Shown here piece after piece: positions 1 through 12,300 of a DNA stretch of 64,000 nucleotides. The notes beneath the pieces were generated by a model that ran no database searches, was not told where the DNA came from, and worked only from the letters and a program-made list of their open reading frames with translations. A program made the translations under genes and the position numbers. The DNA comes from Stenopsyche tienmushanensis. Taxonomy: Eukaryota > Arthropoda > Insecta > Trichoptera > Stenopsychidae. Location of the stretch: contig WACJ01000074.1 in the NCBI GenBank assembly GCA_008973525.1, forward strand, positions 744,001 through 808,000, written 5' to 3'. How positions within the stretch are numbered: the first letter of the stretch is position 1; the number at the start of each line of letters is the position of its first letter.

Positions 1-175
1 AAATACTCAAGATCCATTCGGTATTTGGGGGTGGAAATTGATGACAAGCTTCGATTCGTTACCCACATGGAGAAGGCGGTCAGCATCACAGAAAATCTGG
101 CCATGTTCATGCCCAATATTGGTGATCCAAAAACAAGCAGGATGTGACTCTACAACGAGGTAGTGCACTGAGGAG
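1..175 (+). pseudogene. Non-LTR retrotransposon reverse transcriptase, C-terminal fragment
   Basis: Frame 1 reads as the end of a LINE RT domain. It contains IRYLGVEIDDKLRF, the 'YLGV.LD.kL.f..H' block that follows the RT catalytic core, and then MPNIGDPKTSRM, which matches the 'LMPN.gGP...R' segment of R1/jockey-type elements. A TGA at about 144-146 and another at 168-170 break the frame, so it is a dead fragment. The upstream part lies outside the window. GC content is clearly higher than in the surrounding DNA. It directly abuts a minus-strand mariner remnant. The family call is from motif recognition; the clade (R1 versus jockey) is uncertain. Confidence 0.75.
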
Positions 176-214
176 GTGACAGAAGGAGGTGTTTAGTGAG
201 TAAAACACTACCAC

Positions 215-917
215 CATCTTACGAAGATTCCTTTCCTTTGCAAAAAAAAAGAAAAGCCAAAAAGTGTCCATAATTAGAGTAAAACAATCATTTCTCATCT
301 TCAGTTATTAAGTCGCCTAAAAACGGTATTTCAGATTCCATTTTTAGAAGTTGTTCCATGCGTTCATTCGGTCGCCCAGGTTCTCTTCGCTTAGCTCGTG
401 CGGTACCCATTTTCTTTGTCTCCATACCTTCCCGATTTTTTTCAAATTTCTTTGAACACTTAACCATGAGTATCCAGGTTCAGTGAATCATTTTTCAATA
501 GTTGTTGTTGGTTTACTTTCGATTTCAGCACTCAATATGGCGGCATCCACCTTATCCAATTTTCAACTTCTAGGGCTATTTTTTAAATCAAAATTACCAG
601 ATCGAAATTCCTGGAACCAATTTTGACATCTGCGAAGACTTAAAATATCGCCCAGTATATCGCAAAAAAATTTAGTGTCGCGCGTTGCAGTCTCTTTTTT
701 GAGAAAATGATAAATTTCGAAAAAAATCTTCACTCGACGAAAATCGATGCAATATAAATTGGGTTATTAAAATTAAATTTTAAAAATTACAATTAATTTC
801 TGATGATTTTAGTCACCAAAAGAGTACAAAATAATTGTTGAAAGTGCAGCAGTCTAAGTGCAACTAATCTCCAAAAACGGTCAAGCAATATAACGAAAAC
901 CTATTGGGTTCTACTTA
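215..917 (-). pseudogene. mariner transposase, N-terminal half, with one terminal repeat
   Basis: On the minus strand the DNA-binding part of a mariner (DD34D) transposase can be followed. It shows a helix-turn-helix block with CQNWFQEFRSGNFDLK, then the linker motif KWVPHEL, then ITEDEK, corresponding to the first catalytic aspartate in TGDEKW. A stop follows the SPRS segment and others follow, so it is inactive. The 5' terminal repeat lies at 893-917 on the plus strand and ends in a sequence also found at 8945 and (inverted) at 30044, followed by a TA that fits a target duplication. The catalytic C-terminal half is missing; the remnant breaks off near 215, next to the LINE fragment. Confidence 0.85.
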
Positions 918-3260
918 TATTTAAAACGTCAGAAAACGGGTTTTCGATCGCGTTTTTTTTAGGTTTTAAGGAGACAAAATTATATTTAAACTTTTACTTT
1001 TGTCCGATATTTCGAACCACTTATCGGTTTTATTTTAAAGGATGGACATTCAAAGTTATCAAAGTCAAGATTTTTCGATTCTAAGATCTACCTGAAGAAA
1101 ATATATGTTATATCTTCAAATGAATACAATAATCAAAAATGCAAAGCTTTTATCGATTGAAGATCTTAAGATTATTAATAAATAACCGTAAAAATGAATT
1201 AAAACATATCAATAAAATCTATAAAAAATATGTTATTGTTTTTATAAATCATCTACTTGCTTATTAATTTTAATGTTTTTTTTTATTCTTATTTATCTTA
1301 ATTTTTAACTTATATTATACTTGATATTAAGACATTATTGAAATATTTCGTCCGTGGACTTTTCAATCGCATTTTCATGTATGGTATCCATCAAAGTCAG
1401 TACTTTTCAAGAACTAATACATTATAAAGAATATATTGAGTTACCGAAGTATAATTGTCGTTTATTTTCGGAAGGAAAATAAATGGGAAAAGTTTCAAGT
1501 CATTCAAGGCATAAATTTGTGTATTATGGAAAGATTCGACCTGAGCCTTAGGCTGCTCATCTTGAATAACCGTTTTTTTTCCAGGAACCATCTTATTTCA
1601 GCCCAAATTAAATTATACAACACGAGCCTCGTGTTTTTAGCGTAAATCGCTTATGAAATATTAGCACCGGGCGATTTTATATAAAAAAAAATAGCAAATA
1701 TACAAATTCGGAACAGCCGAACGTTCGATAAGTCGAATCCTTCAGAAGCATACTTGGGATTTCGCGATAAGTATAAAATTTCCCAGATTTTTTTCCATTA
1801 ATTTCATCCGATTTCAGGAGATAATCCCTTTTAATCCGCAAATCGGTCTTGATTCAACTTTTTTACGTCCTCGAGATATAAATACAGAAGTGAATTGGCT
1901 TTTATAAAATTCAGCGTCGGTGAAGAATGAGAGCGCGGATTTCATTTTGGAGTGACACATATGAAGGCTTTTAATTAAAATGGAAAATTGAGGTTGCCAA
2001 AAATAACAGCCACATGATTGAATAAATTTGCGTATATGACCCAAAATTGGAGAATGATTTAACGATACTGTAACCGGGAACAATCATGTTTTAACGACCT
2101 CACAGTAAACATACCAAATGGGCAATTTGTACAATTTTAATTAAAGCCGAAAAATCGGGATGCATCCCTTTATCTTCATCCCTCTAACGGCTGTGTTAAA
2201 TTCGTATAACCCTCCCATTTTCTATTTCAAATGGCTCATTTAAGTACTTGTCTTCAGCGATTTAGGAATTTTGATTTGAAGCGCGTGTCTCATCAGGGGC
2301 GCTTCATTTAATCACAGATTCTGTAAGGCTTTAAGAAAATTTATTATACATGTTTTCGTCATCGACGAAATATATTTTCACACAATGAGAATATAAATAG
2401 GCCAAAGAATAAGATAAGAAAAATTCAATCGATCAAATTTTGTTATTAGAGTTTATAGGGTTTAAAAACATTTTTAATTTTGATGGCGAAATTGGGAAAT
2501 GTCGTGAAAAATTATAATCAAGACCAAAAATTAGCTTATTCACAAGAAAAATGTCAACCAAGATTATGTCATGTATAATGATTTTTTTTCTCGTTTAGCA
2601 TAATGAAGTTAAGAATTACATTCCAAAACATGAATTTAATAAAGATTCGCGATTTAACCAAAGATCTTTTTTTTACATACCTCATCCTCTCAACAGAATA
2701 ATATTGTATAATTTTAAATGCCATTTGTTCCACATGTTGCTTTAGATAATGCACTCGAATGAACTCAAGGGCGCCGAGGAAAATCCTCTAACTACCTAAC
2801 CACCCAATCCTACTTTTGCATTTATTCTGAATCCCTATCAATGTCGAAATAGATTGACAGTAGTTTATAAAAAAAATATAATTAATGGCAATGGCTGAAG
2901 GTTAATTAGTTGTGATAGCAGAAGATCCATTTCACTAACAAATAGCACAGTTTCGCATGACTCCACATTTCTTCTCAATCAATGAGATTGATAGCGAGTT
3001 CTTTCCATTGTCATTATCAAAACGACTTTATGTTACGGTGGAAATAGTTTTTCACTATTTAGATGTGTGTCCGTATGAGCTACAAGGGTCGTTATACTTT
3101 CAAATAAATATTATTAGTAAGAAAATCTGGCAAATATGTTATAATACATAACAAAACTAACCGATATCAGATTCAAAAATCCCATAGCATAGTTTTTATC
3201 AGCTTTTGCCGATATTTCGTCAATGATACGCATGAAATAAAATTTTGAGAAATCCAATTA
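918..3260. other. AT-rich intergenic stretch without recognisable genes
   Basis: Short open frames occur on both strands. The best, minus 1814-2083 (about 89 codons), has no recognisable motif. I see no transposon ends, tRNA or coding block I can support. Confidence 0.5.
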
Positions 3261-3410
3261 GATCTTGGACTCTTACTCTAAAGGTTTGGGTTCAAATCCA
3301 GGTTGCGGGAAAAACTTCAGCGCATATCACCTCGACCCAGGTTAATCCTGATTTTCAGGATTTGATAAAGTAAATACTATAATAAAGTCGTGCAGGGACG
3401 TCCGCAAGTG
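3261..3410 (+). repeat. tRNA-derived SINE copy
   Basis: The copy starts with GACTCTTACTCTAAAGG and a pol III B-box-like GGGTTCAAATCC. A tail with 'CCTGATTTTCAGGATTTGATAAAGTAAATACT' character follows, ending in TAATAAAGTCGTGCAGGGACGTCC. The same head or tail recurs, diverged, near 9020, 27262, 27825, 39170, 49227 and 51829. The tRNA origin is inferred from the B box and the common arrangement; no functional tRNA folds from it. Confidence 0.6.
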
Positions 3411-3758
3411 AGTGATTTAATTTGAAACAATAATCTAATTATCATTTAAAAATAGTGATAGTTCTGCTATTCATTCACAGAATCTCTCCTCTCTTACCTA
3501 AATTATAATACCAAAACAAATAATCCTATCCTTACTTTACTAGGCGTGGAAGGTAAATAAGAAACCACCACATGAATATCTTTTCCTTGATAAGGTCTCT
3601 TATGGAGATCGTCTTCGTCTTATATCGGATGACACTTTAAGAAGATGAAATACATTGAACGAAAAATAATTAGTCGAAATATTGGATGAACCTACCATAA
3701 TTAATGACTCAGAAAACAATTGCAGCGAAGTTGCAGCATGGTTCACATTAATACTTTA

Positions 3759-3835
3759 CAGTCTGGGTGTTCTGGGCTAAACTTCGTCCAAAGTCTGAGT
3801 ATTCAGCACTAAACTTCGCCCAAAGTCTGAGCGAT
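3759..3835. repeat. Short tandem repeat, 32-bp period, about 2.4 copies
   Basis: CTAAACTTCGTCCAAAGTCT at 3777 recurs 32 bp later at 3809 with one change in the shared core. A degenerate partial unit (CAGTCTGGGTGTTCTGGG) precedes it. Confidence 0.75.
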
Positions 3836-4054
3836 TTCGTAAGAAATTCATGAAACTCTACTTCTTTCGTTGAATTGATATAATTCTTAATCTAGCTAAT
3901 AGATTGAAATTAAATTTCAGCAATGTCTACAAGAGAGATTATTGCATTTGTGTATTTAAACATATTTGTAGCGAGATAAAACGCTAATAAAAAGTGAATC
4001 TTTCCAAATGAAAATTGTATTTGAATTGTATGTTTGAACATATTCCATGACGTA

Positions 4055-4580
4055 TAAGATCAGTCCAAAAGTTCATGCGCATTTTTGGGATTTTTTTCAA
4101 TAGTGTAAATAAAATACGATTTGAAATTACAACCTGTCGAAATTTGTTGTCTCTTGACTAAATGAATTCGTCAATTTGTCACCGATTTTTGTAAACATCA
4201 GACGTATTTTAATACCCATAGAAAATTAATTTCCATAATCCATACATCCAACATGCATTGTTGTATATTTTTATTTTCGTATGACGAATCTGCCAGATCT
4301 GCAGGGATAAAAATTAATAGTGTACATGGTGAACATACTATCAGTCTAAGAACTGAAAAAGTAAAATTCTAAACAGGATGTACAAAATGAATTTTCAAGT
4401 TTTTTTGACCCAAAACCAATTGTCTTTCTATAACAATGGAATTAAAAAACTACCTGTGAGATGGCGAGAAATTGTAAATGGCGGAGGAAAATATATCATT
4501 GATTAAAATATTAAATTATGTTGTATTTACACTATTTGAAAATATCTCAAAAAGGCGCAAGAACTTTTGGACTGACCTGA
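4055..4580 (+). mobile_element. Internally deleted mariner element (MITE-like), 526 bp
   Basis: It has inverted ends: the left reads AGATCAGTCCAAAAGTTC and the right, reverse-complemented, TCAGGTCAGTCCAAAAGTTC. The similarity continues inward for about 50 bp, and TA flanks both sides (4053-4054, 4581-4582). Just before the right end is the C-terminal tail of a mariner transposase, including NNGIKKLPVRWREIV and a terminal stop, with a frameshift upstream. The HTH region and all three catalytic aspartates have been deleted. The tail matches the remnant at 18030-18454 (CNGIKKLPVR), so both belong to one family. Confidence 0.85.
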
Positions 4581-7500
4581 TATTCGTAAAAAAAAACCTT
4601 TATTTTGCCATATTATATTTCATTTGAACTTTAAGTCTCGTATATCACGGATTTGTGTTACATGACGTTTTTGTGGAATCATAGGACGATGCTATACGAG
4701 ACTCGAGTATATTAATAAATCTGATTTTCCAAATATGTTTATGACATTAACACAAAACCCAACTCATTATACAAACACTTGATGATCAACAATTATGGAT
4801 TATAAAATTGTCTTTTGAGCCCAATTACTTTGTCAAAAGTGTCTTTGACTGACAGTTGAAATTTGAATATTGAATTCCGATCCCTTTCATCTTATACAGT
4901 TGAGTGAAAAAATTATGACATTGAACCGATTGTTTCCGTCTTTGAATGAAATATGCATGCCACCAAAGAACATGTACCGATTGATGTACTTATTAAAAGC
5001 TCGGTTTGAGCTTTCAGGCATCGGAAATTTCCGTAGAGAAATATCCTCGAATGAAACATGTCAAGCAAGAGAATCAGTAATGAAACGAATCGATTTTATT
5101 GCTTCGTGCAGAATTGAATTCATAAGCATAATTTTTATGGCGTATTTACAAGGATGGAACAATTGAGGAGTGATTTTCCGAGATTTACTCCTTGTAGGGG
5201 CGTAATTCATTTTAAACGAAATTCATTCAATTACGACTGTGGCTTTGTTATTCAGGAATAAAATATTGGAGAAACTGGGCTGAATGGACCAGCTCCAACT
5301 TTCTTCCTGCCGTCGGGGTGATTTTCAATACAACTTTGTTGGATTGTGCCAACGCTTGGCGATAAACAATATTTTTGCAGACATTATGTAAATTAGGATA
5401 CGTTCAAATCATTTGGGTTAATTGAAATTTCTTGGTTTTCTAACCGACTCTGAATTTTACCTTCGACAATGATTCATTAAGATTTCATTATCGCCAATTT
5501 TGCTTCACCAGGCATTGCTATTATTAAAGTCTGCTTGATGAAATACTGATACGCCTTTAGCAGATTTATATTGGAATATTGCCTTACTCATTAAGTACTC
5601 TCAAAATATCATATGACGTTCGATGATTTGATTATGTGATTTCCATATATATTGATTACATTTGGGTTATATTGCAAATTTATTAATCGGATTCAAATCA
5701 GCCAAATCAGTTAAATTGACAATACAAGTAAATTTTATTTAAGTGTTTCGTATTCGCGAGGAAATATTTGAGATTTCGTTCAGTATGAATACAATTTATA
5801 TTAATTTTCTTTGTTTTCTTTAAGCTTGACGATAAAAAAAACTAACAAATTAAATTTAGCAAATGTAAGTTTCTGCGTTTGCTGTGACAAATAATTAGAG
5901 ATTAAGAGCAATGTGGACATTTTTCAAGTCCTTTTGTTTGTACGAGCAGTAAAAGCATGAAATTAATGTTCATTTACAAAAAGGTTCGCCTTAAAAGCTT
6001 TAAATTCTCAAGGAATATAGCTTTTTTATTAGCAGTCTCAAAATTTAATTCTTCATTATTTTTTGAGAAACATGAATGATTATTGGCAGATTATTTACCC
6101 ATAATTTGGCATTTTAACAGCAATATTTCATGTTTTAAGATTTTTACTTATTAATAATACTCTAATACTTGAGAGCTTAATATATGGTATAATCAATTGA
6201 ATATTTATATATAAAATTCTATTAATGTACATCCTATTAATTGCTCAAGGTATAAATCCTGCTCAACATGATATGCCAACCATAGACATCCAGGAATCTA
6301 ACATACAAGACTCCTTACTCCGAATGCATTATTAATTTACGTAGGAATCTCATTTCTCAGTCTAAATATCGTATATATTCATACAAATTGGAAACTATTC
6401 GAATCGATTGTCGTGAACTATTAATATAGAAGTTGCTGCTTTAATGATTGAACTGTTTTAATAAATCATGAACATCATATTTTTACATTATATTATAATC
6501 AATTTTCTTAATTCTTCTAATACTAACTGTTATCGACATGTAAGAAATATGGTTTGCAAAATGTCGATGAAACAATTGCAATGGATTTGAGTCTAATCGA
6601 TCTTATTAAATCTATATATTAAAGAGAAGCCTTCAACGATATGAATTCCTAGAATGTTCAAGAACAGGACGATACTGGTGAAAGAAGAGACTGATGAAGT
6701 GAATTCGGCGGAAATTTTACCATAAAAAGCATTTCACCACTGAAATACGCACAATATTCCAAAAAAAGAGCTTTAAAGGTGTTTTGTTCCATACAAAAAA
6801 ATGTCCATCAGCAAAAGGTAAACAATCAAAAATGTAATTTTCATAAAAAATATACTAAAAAAGCTAAAAATTTTGCCATCATAAATGCCTTTATAAAAAT
6901 TTTCCTATAATACAAATTTGTTAAAGTCTTAAGGATTTTAATGAATATGTCACACAAAGGTCACCTGTAATACTAAAATATTGCACTTAAACTTAACATT
7001 GTTTGGATCTGATATAAAAACAAAGTAAATATAACATTTCATCTTAATCAAAGCACTGAGATATTCTGGATCCGACTACAGTAAAATATTCTCTTTACTG
7101 TCGATTAATGCCAAATCTTCCGGACTGCTGACGAAACCGATGAATAAGAGATGAAACATGGGGTTTAATTTAACAAAGAAAAGAATTCAAGGGAAAAAAA
7201 GGCTGTAAAAGTAAAACGATTTTGTCAATCAACTAAACAAGGACGGATCAATAAACAAATATACAAACTCTGCTTTGAAATTGAAACGCACGTATATAAA
7301 ATTAAACTTGAAGAATTTAAAATTCTGAACCTAGAAAAAAAGCGGAGAGCACGCAAAATGATGCTTTTTGTAATCGACAATATAATCATGAGCTTCAATC
7401 TCAACAATATCGTATTTCATTGAATTTAAACAAGAATCTGTATAGAATGATATAATATGTGAAATGTTCGATATGTTAATATGGATATATCGCTACATAA

Positions 7501-8386
7501 TTTTCATAGAATTTGCATAGCAAAGAGATGGAGTTGCATATTTTGCCCAGAACTTTTCAATTTTATACGCTATTACGTATACGTATATTATAATCATAAG
7601 AGTAGCAATAGAAAAATGCAGTTTTTACCTAAATATGGAGTAGAACTCTATTACATCATATCATTCGTATACTATATCTGTATATCGATTGTATATATAT
7701 ATATAAAGGATAAAAATGAGATGTGATGTCTTTTAAGATGTGGCATTGGATGATAATTCTGAAAATGCATACAAAATCTTGGAAGAACTACAAAACGTCG
7801 AATATTTGGATACTAGATGTCATTCATATGAAGAACGCCTTGAACCCATCTATCTTTCAAGACAGCGAATTGCTGAAATAAAATGGTGGATTATTTAGTA
7901 TAAAGCTCTAAAATTATTGATAATTAAGAATCTAAACATCGAGCCACATGTTACTAGAAGACTACGTATAAAACGTAGATATTTGAATCAAGATAACTTT
8001 ACATTGACTAAGCTATATGTGAAGATAATAGAAAACTTTAATAATAAAATTCATTATCCCTTTAAAATTCTCATTTAGAAATCATTTACATAATGGATAT
8101 GGTATCTTAACACAATAATTACGGGAAGCATGCATATTTACATGTCAAGCTATTTTGATTTAATGCGAATTATTAACATGTATTTATAAACAAAAAAATA
8201 TCTCAACAGTTTTGGAAACAATTTTATCCCAAATAAATAATCATGGACTATAAATTATGAATTAAAAGAGTGCTGATCATCTAAAAGCTTCATAGAAATG
8301 TGACTCTATTTAAATCCCTTCCGAGAAGGTTTTCAGCGAAACGAAAAATTCATCCATCGAAATATATTTAAGCTTTAAAAAATATA
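4581..8386. other. AT-rich intergenic stretch
   Basis: The longest open frame, plus 4870-5166 (TTG-initiated, about 98 codons), shows no motif. A short stretch of higher GC at 5180-5340 is the only compositional contrast. TA-rich simple sequence lies near 7690-7710. I see no genes or RNA genes. Confidence 0.45.
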
Positions 8387-8945
8387 TTAGGTTGTCCCAT
8401 AAGTTTCTTTCGCAAATGAACACAGATCTAATCATAGCCATGGTTGAAGAAATCTAAAAACATAAAAATCCGACGGAGCAATGTCTGGAGAATAAGGAGG
8501 ATGTTAAATTGTCTTTCATTCAATCCTATTTATTTTTTCCCGCGTTATTTTCGCCGTATGGGGGCGAGTTTTATCATGCTGAAAAAACACTTGTCATCTA
8601 TTGTACTTTTTCTGTTATTTTTTAAATCAAAATTTATGGAACCGATTTTGACCCAGTATAATATCGCCCAGTATATAGTAAATATTTTTAATTTGGCGCG
8701 CGTTGCAGCCTCTTTTTTGAGTTAATGATAAAGTATTAAATTTCGAATAAACTCTTCATTCAGCGAAAATCGATCCATTGTAAATTGGGTTGTTAAATTT
8801 TAATTATAATAATCACAATTTATTTTTTATGAGTATAGTTACTAAAAGAGTATAAAACATGACTTGAAAAATGTAACAGCCTAAGTGCAACTAGTCACCA
8901 AAAACGGTCAAACAATAAAACGAAAAACTATTTGGGTTCTACTTA
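8387..8945 (-). mobile_element. Internally deleted mariner with both ends, 559 bp
   Basis: The left end is TTAGGTTGTCCCATAAG and the right end (reverse complement) TAAGTAGAACCCAAATAG, diverged inverted repeats each flanked by TA. On the minus strand the N-terminal start of the transposase (as in the 215-917 copy) is joined directly to the catalytic core: FFQHDKTRPHTAKITREK carries the second aspartate and HPPYSPDIAPSDF the third. The HTH and the first catalytic segment are deleted, and a stop and frame breaks separate the parts. The 5' leader (AAAAACGGTCAA and flanks) is nearly the same as at 870-917 and 30044-30130. Confidence 0.85.
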
Positions 8946-9009
8946 TATTCTGGATTTTTATTGAATAAGTTCTGTTTTAAATACATATTGTGAAAGAAAA
9001 AATGTCGTA

Positions 9010-9130
9010 TCAGTTAATTTAGAGCATTGAAAGTATTAATATTTCCAATTAATTGTCTTGAATAGCTTTTATCCTGGTTTTCTGAATCTAAAAAGTAAGC
9101 ACTGGAGTGATTAATAAAGCTAGGTATTGT
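9010..9130 (+). repeat. SINE tail copy
   Basis: The stretch TTGAAAGTATTAATATTTCC followed by CCTGGTTTTCTGAATCTAAAAAG and TTAATAAAG aligns with 51829-51955, and its end aligns with the 3' part of the 3261 copy. No pol III head is visible, so it is 5'-truncated. Confidence 0.5.
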
Positions 9131-10817
9131 CGCAAATAGATATTAAATTTGTAACTGTAACTTATTAATTAATTTAATCATATTTCTATTAATCCTCTCC
9201 TATTTAAATTACCACCAAACTCTCCTATTACAATTTAACTGTATGTGGAAAGTAACAGGAAATCAATGAGTTTAAATCCCTTAAGCGAAAATCTTAAACT
9301 TTAAGTGTTAAAACAAACTAATTGTTATATTTTTATAATCGAACGCAATTTATTTGAATGCATCTCTTAATATGAGTACTTTTTAATTTATATATTTAAT
9401 TTAAGGGTGGCGATTGATATAAAAATGATTGTATTAAATGTAATAAAAATACGGTGTACATGATACTTAATTACACGGGGTGTCTATCAAGTAATGCGAA
9501 AATTTACTCGAATAGTATTTCAAATAAAAAATTTGCATCAAATTTTAAAAGAACAACCATCACAATTCATCATTAATTAAATCCAGCGTCAGATCGAACA
9601 TAAGCACTCAGAGTGTCTGTTGAAATCCAAGATTTCAAAAATATAATGTCAAGCATTCCCTAGAGAGGGATTCTCAGAACCCTTCAAGGAGCGCAAAATT
9701 TTTCTGATGGGCTGCAATCTGAAGATAATTATAGAAAAGCTCAAATCGTCCATCGCACACTAAATTTATAAACGACCGCGTTTATTATGCTTTAAACGCG
9801 TTCGGCAATTTCGAGTGTTTTTATACTCGCACTAATCATAGTTTATTTATGAAGAGCGATGTTTTTCTTGGCTTAATGTATAGTCCTCTAAATGAAGTGC
9901 TCTTATCTTCTCGGCTCGTAATTCCATAGTGAAAATTCGCATTCAAAGTTGATAATTTTAGCTGCAAACAGCGATTCCGAAGAACGCTCGAAAGCACTCG
10001 AAGCTGAGATAAATGTGTTTACACTATGAAATTAAATGAAAAATAAAATGAGAAAGAAATCATTTCTTGCGGCGAAATTAAAGTCATCGTGAAATAAATA
10101 CACAAAAGAAAACTGTATTTGTGATGGGAATATTATTTGGAACTTTTGCGATTGCTCAATAACGTGCGAATTCGAGCGCAAAAAAGCTTCAGACGGGTGG
10201 CACCATCTGTTGGCCAACTTTGAAAGGAGCATTAAATGTAGTGGAAAATATTAAATTATTGTATTCCTTAACACAAATTATGGCATCATTTCTGCTGTGA
10301 ACGTATGAGAGAGAAAATTTATTGAGCAAACGTTGATGAAAAATGTTTGACACTCCATCAGTCGATCCTGGGTGTCAATAATAATCATATCAAACTGATA
10401 ATTGAGCCAATCAAAGTCAAAATCGAGATCCAATTTATTCAGTTTAAATACATCAATTTCCATCTGCAATGAACTTCTCTTGAAATATTTATCCGAACAG
10501 CGAACTAATTAATGATATTGTGAATTAATATATATTATTGTTGATGCATATAATATTTTATCTCATAAATATGTATTATCGATGTGAGCGAGATGGTCTT
10601 AGAACCTCAAATCTTCCCTAAAATTAGCGTTATATCACTCAATGTCGCTTAAAATGATAAAATATCAAATTAAAGTTGAATAATTTCTGAGATAATATTG
10701 CGATTAAATTAGAACGAACTGTATTTGTATTGCTTGTTGCAAATATTAGGTGGATTCGAAAGTATTCGAAAATTTAGTAAAAAAAAAGTTCGAATTTATT
10801 AATAATAAATAATTTAT
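9131..10817. other. Intergenic stretch with a possible insulator-type motif
   Basis: No gene is supported. Composition is less AT-rich around 9860-10215, where a CTCF-like sequence occurs at 10198-10216 (minus strand; listed separately). The minus frame at 10278-10469 is open for 63 codons but unrecognised. Confidence 0.4.
10198..10216 (-). promoter_or_regulatory. CTCF-like binding motif
   Basis: On the minus strand the 19-mer TGGCCAACAGATGGTGCCA matches most positions of the general CTCF consensus (TGGCCACCAGGGGGCGCTA), including the CAGATGG core used by insect CTCF. It is a motif match only; occupancy is not shown. Confidence 0.35.
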
Positions 10818-10962
10818 ACAGGGTGTTTTTTACATGGACCGACAAAACTTTTTTGGGGGTTAGGAGGATCTTTTTCTACGTTTAACCAAGTCTATTTAAA
10901 ATACTCAAAATTTCACTTTTAAATCGGTATAACTTTTTAATCCGTAGTCGTAATAGCACGAA
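10818..10962. repeat. Dispersed repeat with ACAGGGTG end, copy 1
   Basis: Starts ACAGGGTGTTTTTTACATGG and continues with TACGTTT and TACTCAAAATTTCACTTTTA, then CGTAATAGCACGA. A diverged copy in the same orientation lies at 47792-47975. The ACAGGGTG start is typical of DNA-transposon ends, but I cannot assign a superfamily. Confidence 0.6.
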
Positions 10963-11209
10963 ATAACTATTTTTGTATTTTGCAATATATTTTTGATTAT
11001 ATTATAGGCAATTGGTTTAAAGAAAAATTATTTCTGAGCTTCCAAAGTCACATAAAATGTGCAAACGAATGAGAAATTTTTCAAAGTCAAATTTTAAATT
11101 CTGTAGTTGTCTGAGGTAGCATTTTCTCTTTGATTTTTGCAAAAGCGGCACTTGTTCCTTCAATTAGGATATCTTTTGTGAGCATCTATGTTGTGTAAAT
11201 AAATTATTT

Positions 11210-11400
11210 TGTATGTGTCTAGACAAAAATATCCAGATTTTTGAAGATTGGTTCAAAAGAAAATGGGTTTCCAAGAGTGAAAGCTTTTTTAAAAAAATAG
11301 AGGATTGTCCCAAAAAACAGTATTATTTTTAGATAATGCTCCTTTTCAATCCAAACGAAATCACAAGGAAAAATTGGTTGTTTATGAAAACATAATTCAT
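11210..11400 (+). pseudogene. Tigger/Jerky (pogo-type) transposase fragment
   Basis: The plus strand reads IFEDWFKRKWVSKSESFFKK and then, after a frameshift, KTVLFLDNAPFQSKR. This corresponds to the 'WF...F.p.v..fl' helix and the 'LLLDNAPsH' catalytic segment of DDE_1 transposases; the second catalytic aspartate is present. It is truncated on both sides and merges into mariner sequence near 11430. Confidence 0.65.
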
Positions 11401-11429
11401 GACATTCCCTGAGACAAAAACTATTTCTG

Positions 11430-11890
11430 ACTCCGAAGCCTGGATTGACGACCCGCAAGATTATTTTGTGCGTTTGGTAGGGCATTCAAGGAATTATTCA
11501 TTATACATTTATGAAACCTGGTAAAACAATAACTGCAGATGTGTATTGTCAGCAATTGGAAAGGATGAACAAAAAATTGAGAGTCAAACGTCAAAAATTA
11601 ATCAGGAACATTTTAGTGATTCTGCAACATGACAATTCACGCCAGATAAGGCGAAGAAAAGCGACTGAAGAAATCAGGGAAATAAAGCGAGAAGAACTTC
11701 CACAGTTCTTCATATTCATCAGAACTGGCTCCGATGGATTATTATCTTTTTTGGTATTTGGTATATTCTCTAAAAGATAAACGTTTTCGAATCGCAACTG
11801 AAGTCGAAAATCATATTTGTCCATATTTCGACGCAAAATCAGAAGAATTTTTTAGAAATCAGATAAAGAGGAAATTGATAATATAAACCC
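11430..11890 (+). pseudogene. mariner transposase, C-terminal half with frameshifts
   Basis: Identifiable blocks in order are: TTRKIILCVW, GIIHYTFMKPGKTITADVYC, QQLERMNKKLRVKRQKL, then LQHDNSRQ (second catalytic D; the usual H of RPH is lost), then after a frameshift PHSSYSSELAPMDYYLF (third D present in P.DYY). A run with 'F....EV...I..yF..Ks.eFF...I' follows. Several frameshifts and the missing N-terminus make it dead. The family differs from the 8387 and 18030 types by sequence. Confidence 0.8.
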
Positions 11891-12184
11891 GGATAATTGA
11901 GAGTTTATTGTAATATGCATATGTATAGGATATAGATTTTTAGGGAAAAAGAGTTTCAAAATATTTAAACTCTATCTCATAAACTTTATATAAAATCAGC
12001 CTTATTTCAGTTATAAGGTTGCTTGAGATGAGGTGAAATTCATCTTATCCCATAACACTCATCCTATTCGTTTTGCCGATTGGTTTTATAAACGTTGATA
12101 CAAGCAGATCCTAGTCTTTACAATAACTCCTCGATTATTTGCCGTGGATCTAACTTGTATAGGAATTTTAATGCATTCTGATAA

Positions 12185-12300
12185 GAATTCGAAGAACCCC
12201 CTATTTAAATTTCTGGAGCCAATATTAGCATCTGCGGGCTGTTATTACTTCACCATATATATATTTGGTCACTTTACTGGCCTTTGAGACATTTCTCCAA
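12185..12300 (-). pseudogene. Possible mariner N-terminal scrap
   Basis: The plus-strand string TTCTGGAGCCAATATTAGCATCTGCG aligns with the HTH region of the 215-917 mariner (TCCTGGAACCAATTTTGACATCTGCG). On the minus strand this is the 'RRC..W.Q.F' helix with stops. Too short for certainty. Confidence 0.35.

Noticed and set aside
4870..5166. 98-codon plus-strand frame
   Set aside because: Starts with TTG, no motif and no splice context.
7685..7710. TATATATA run as a promoter TATA box
   Set aside because: Simple AT-rich sequence with no associated gene.
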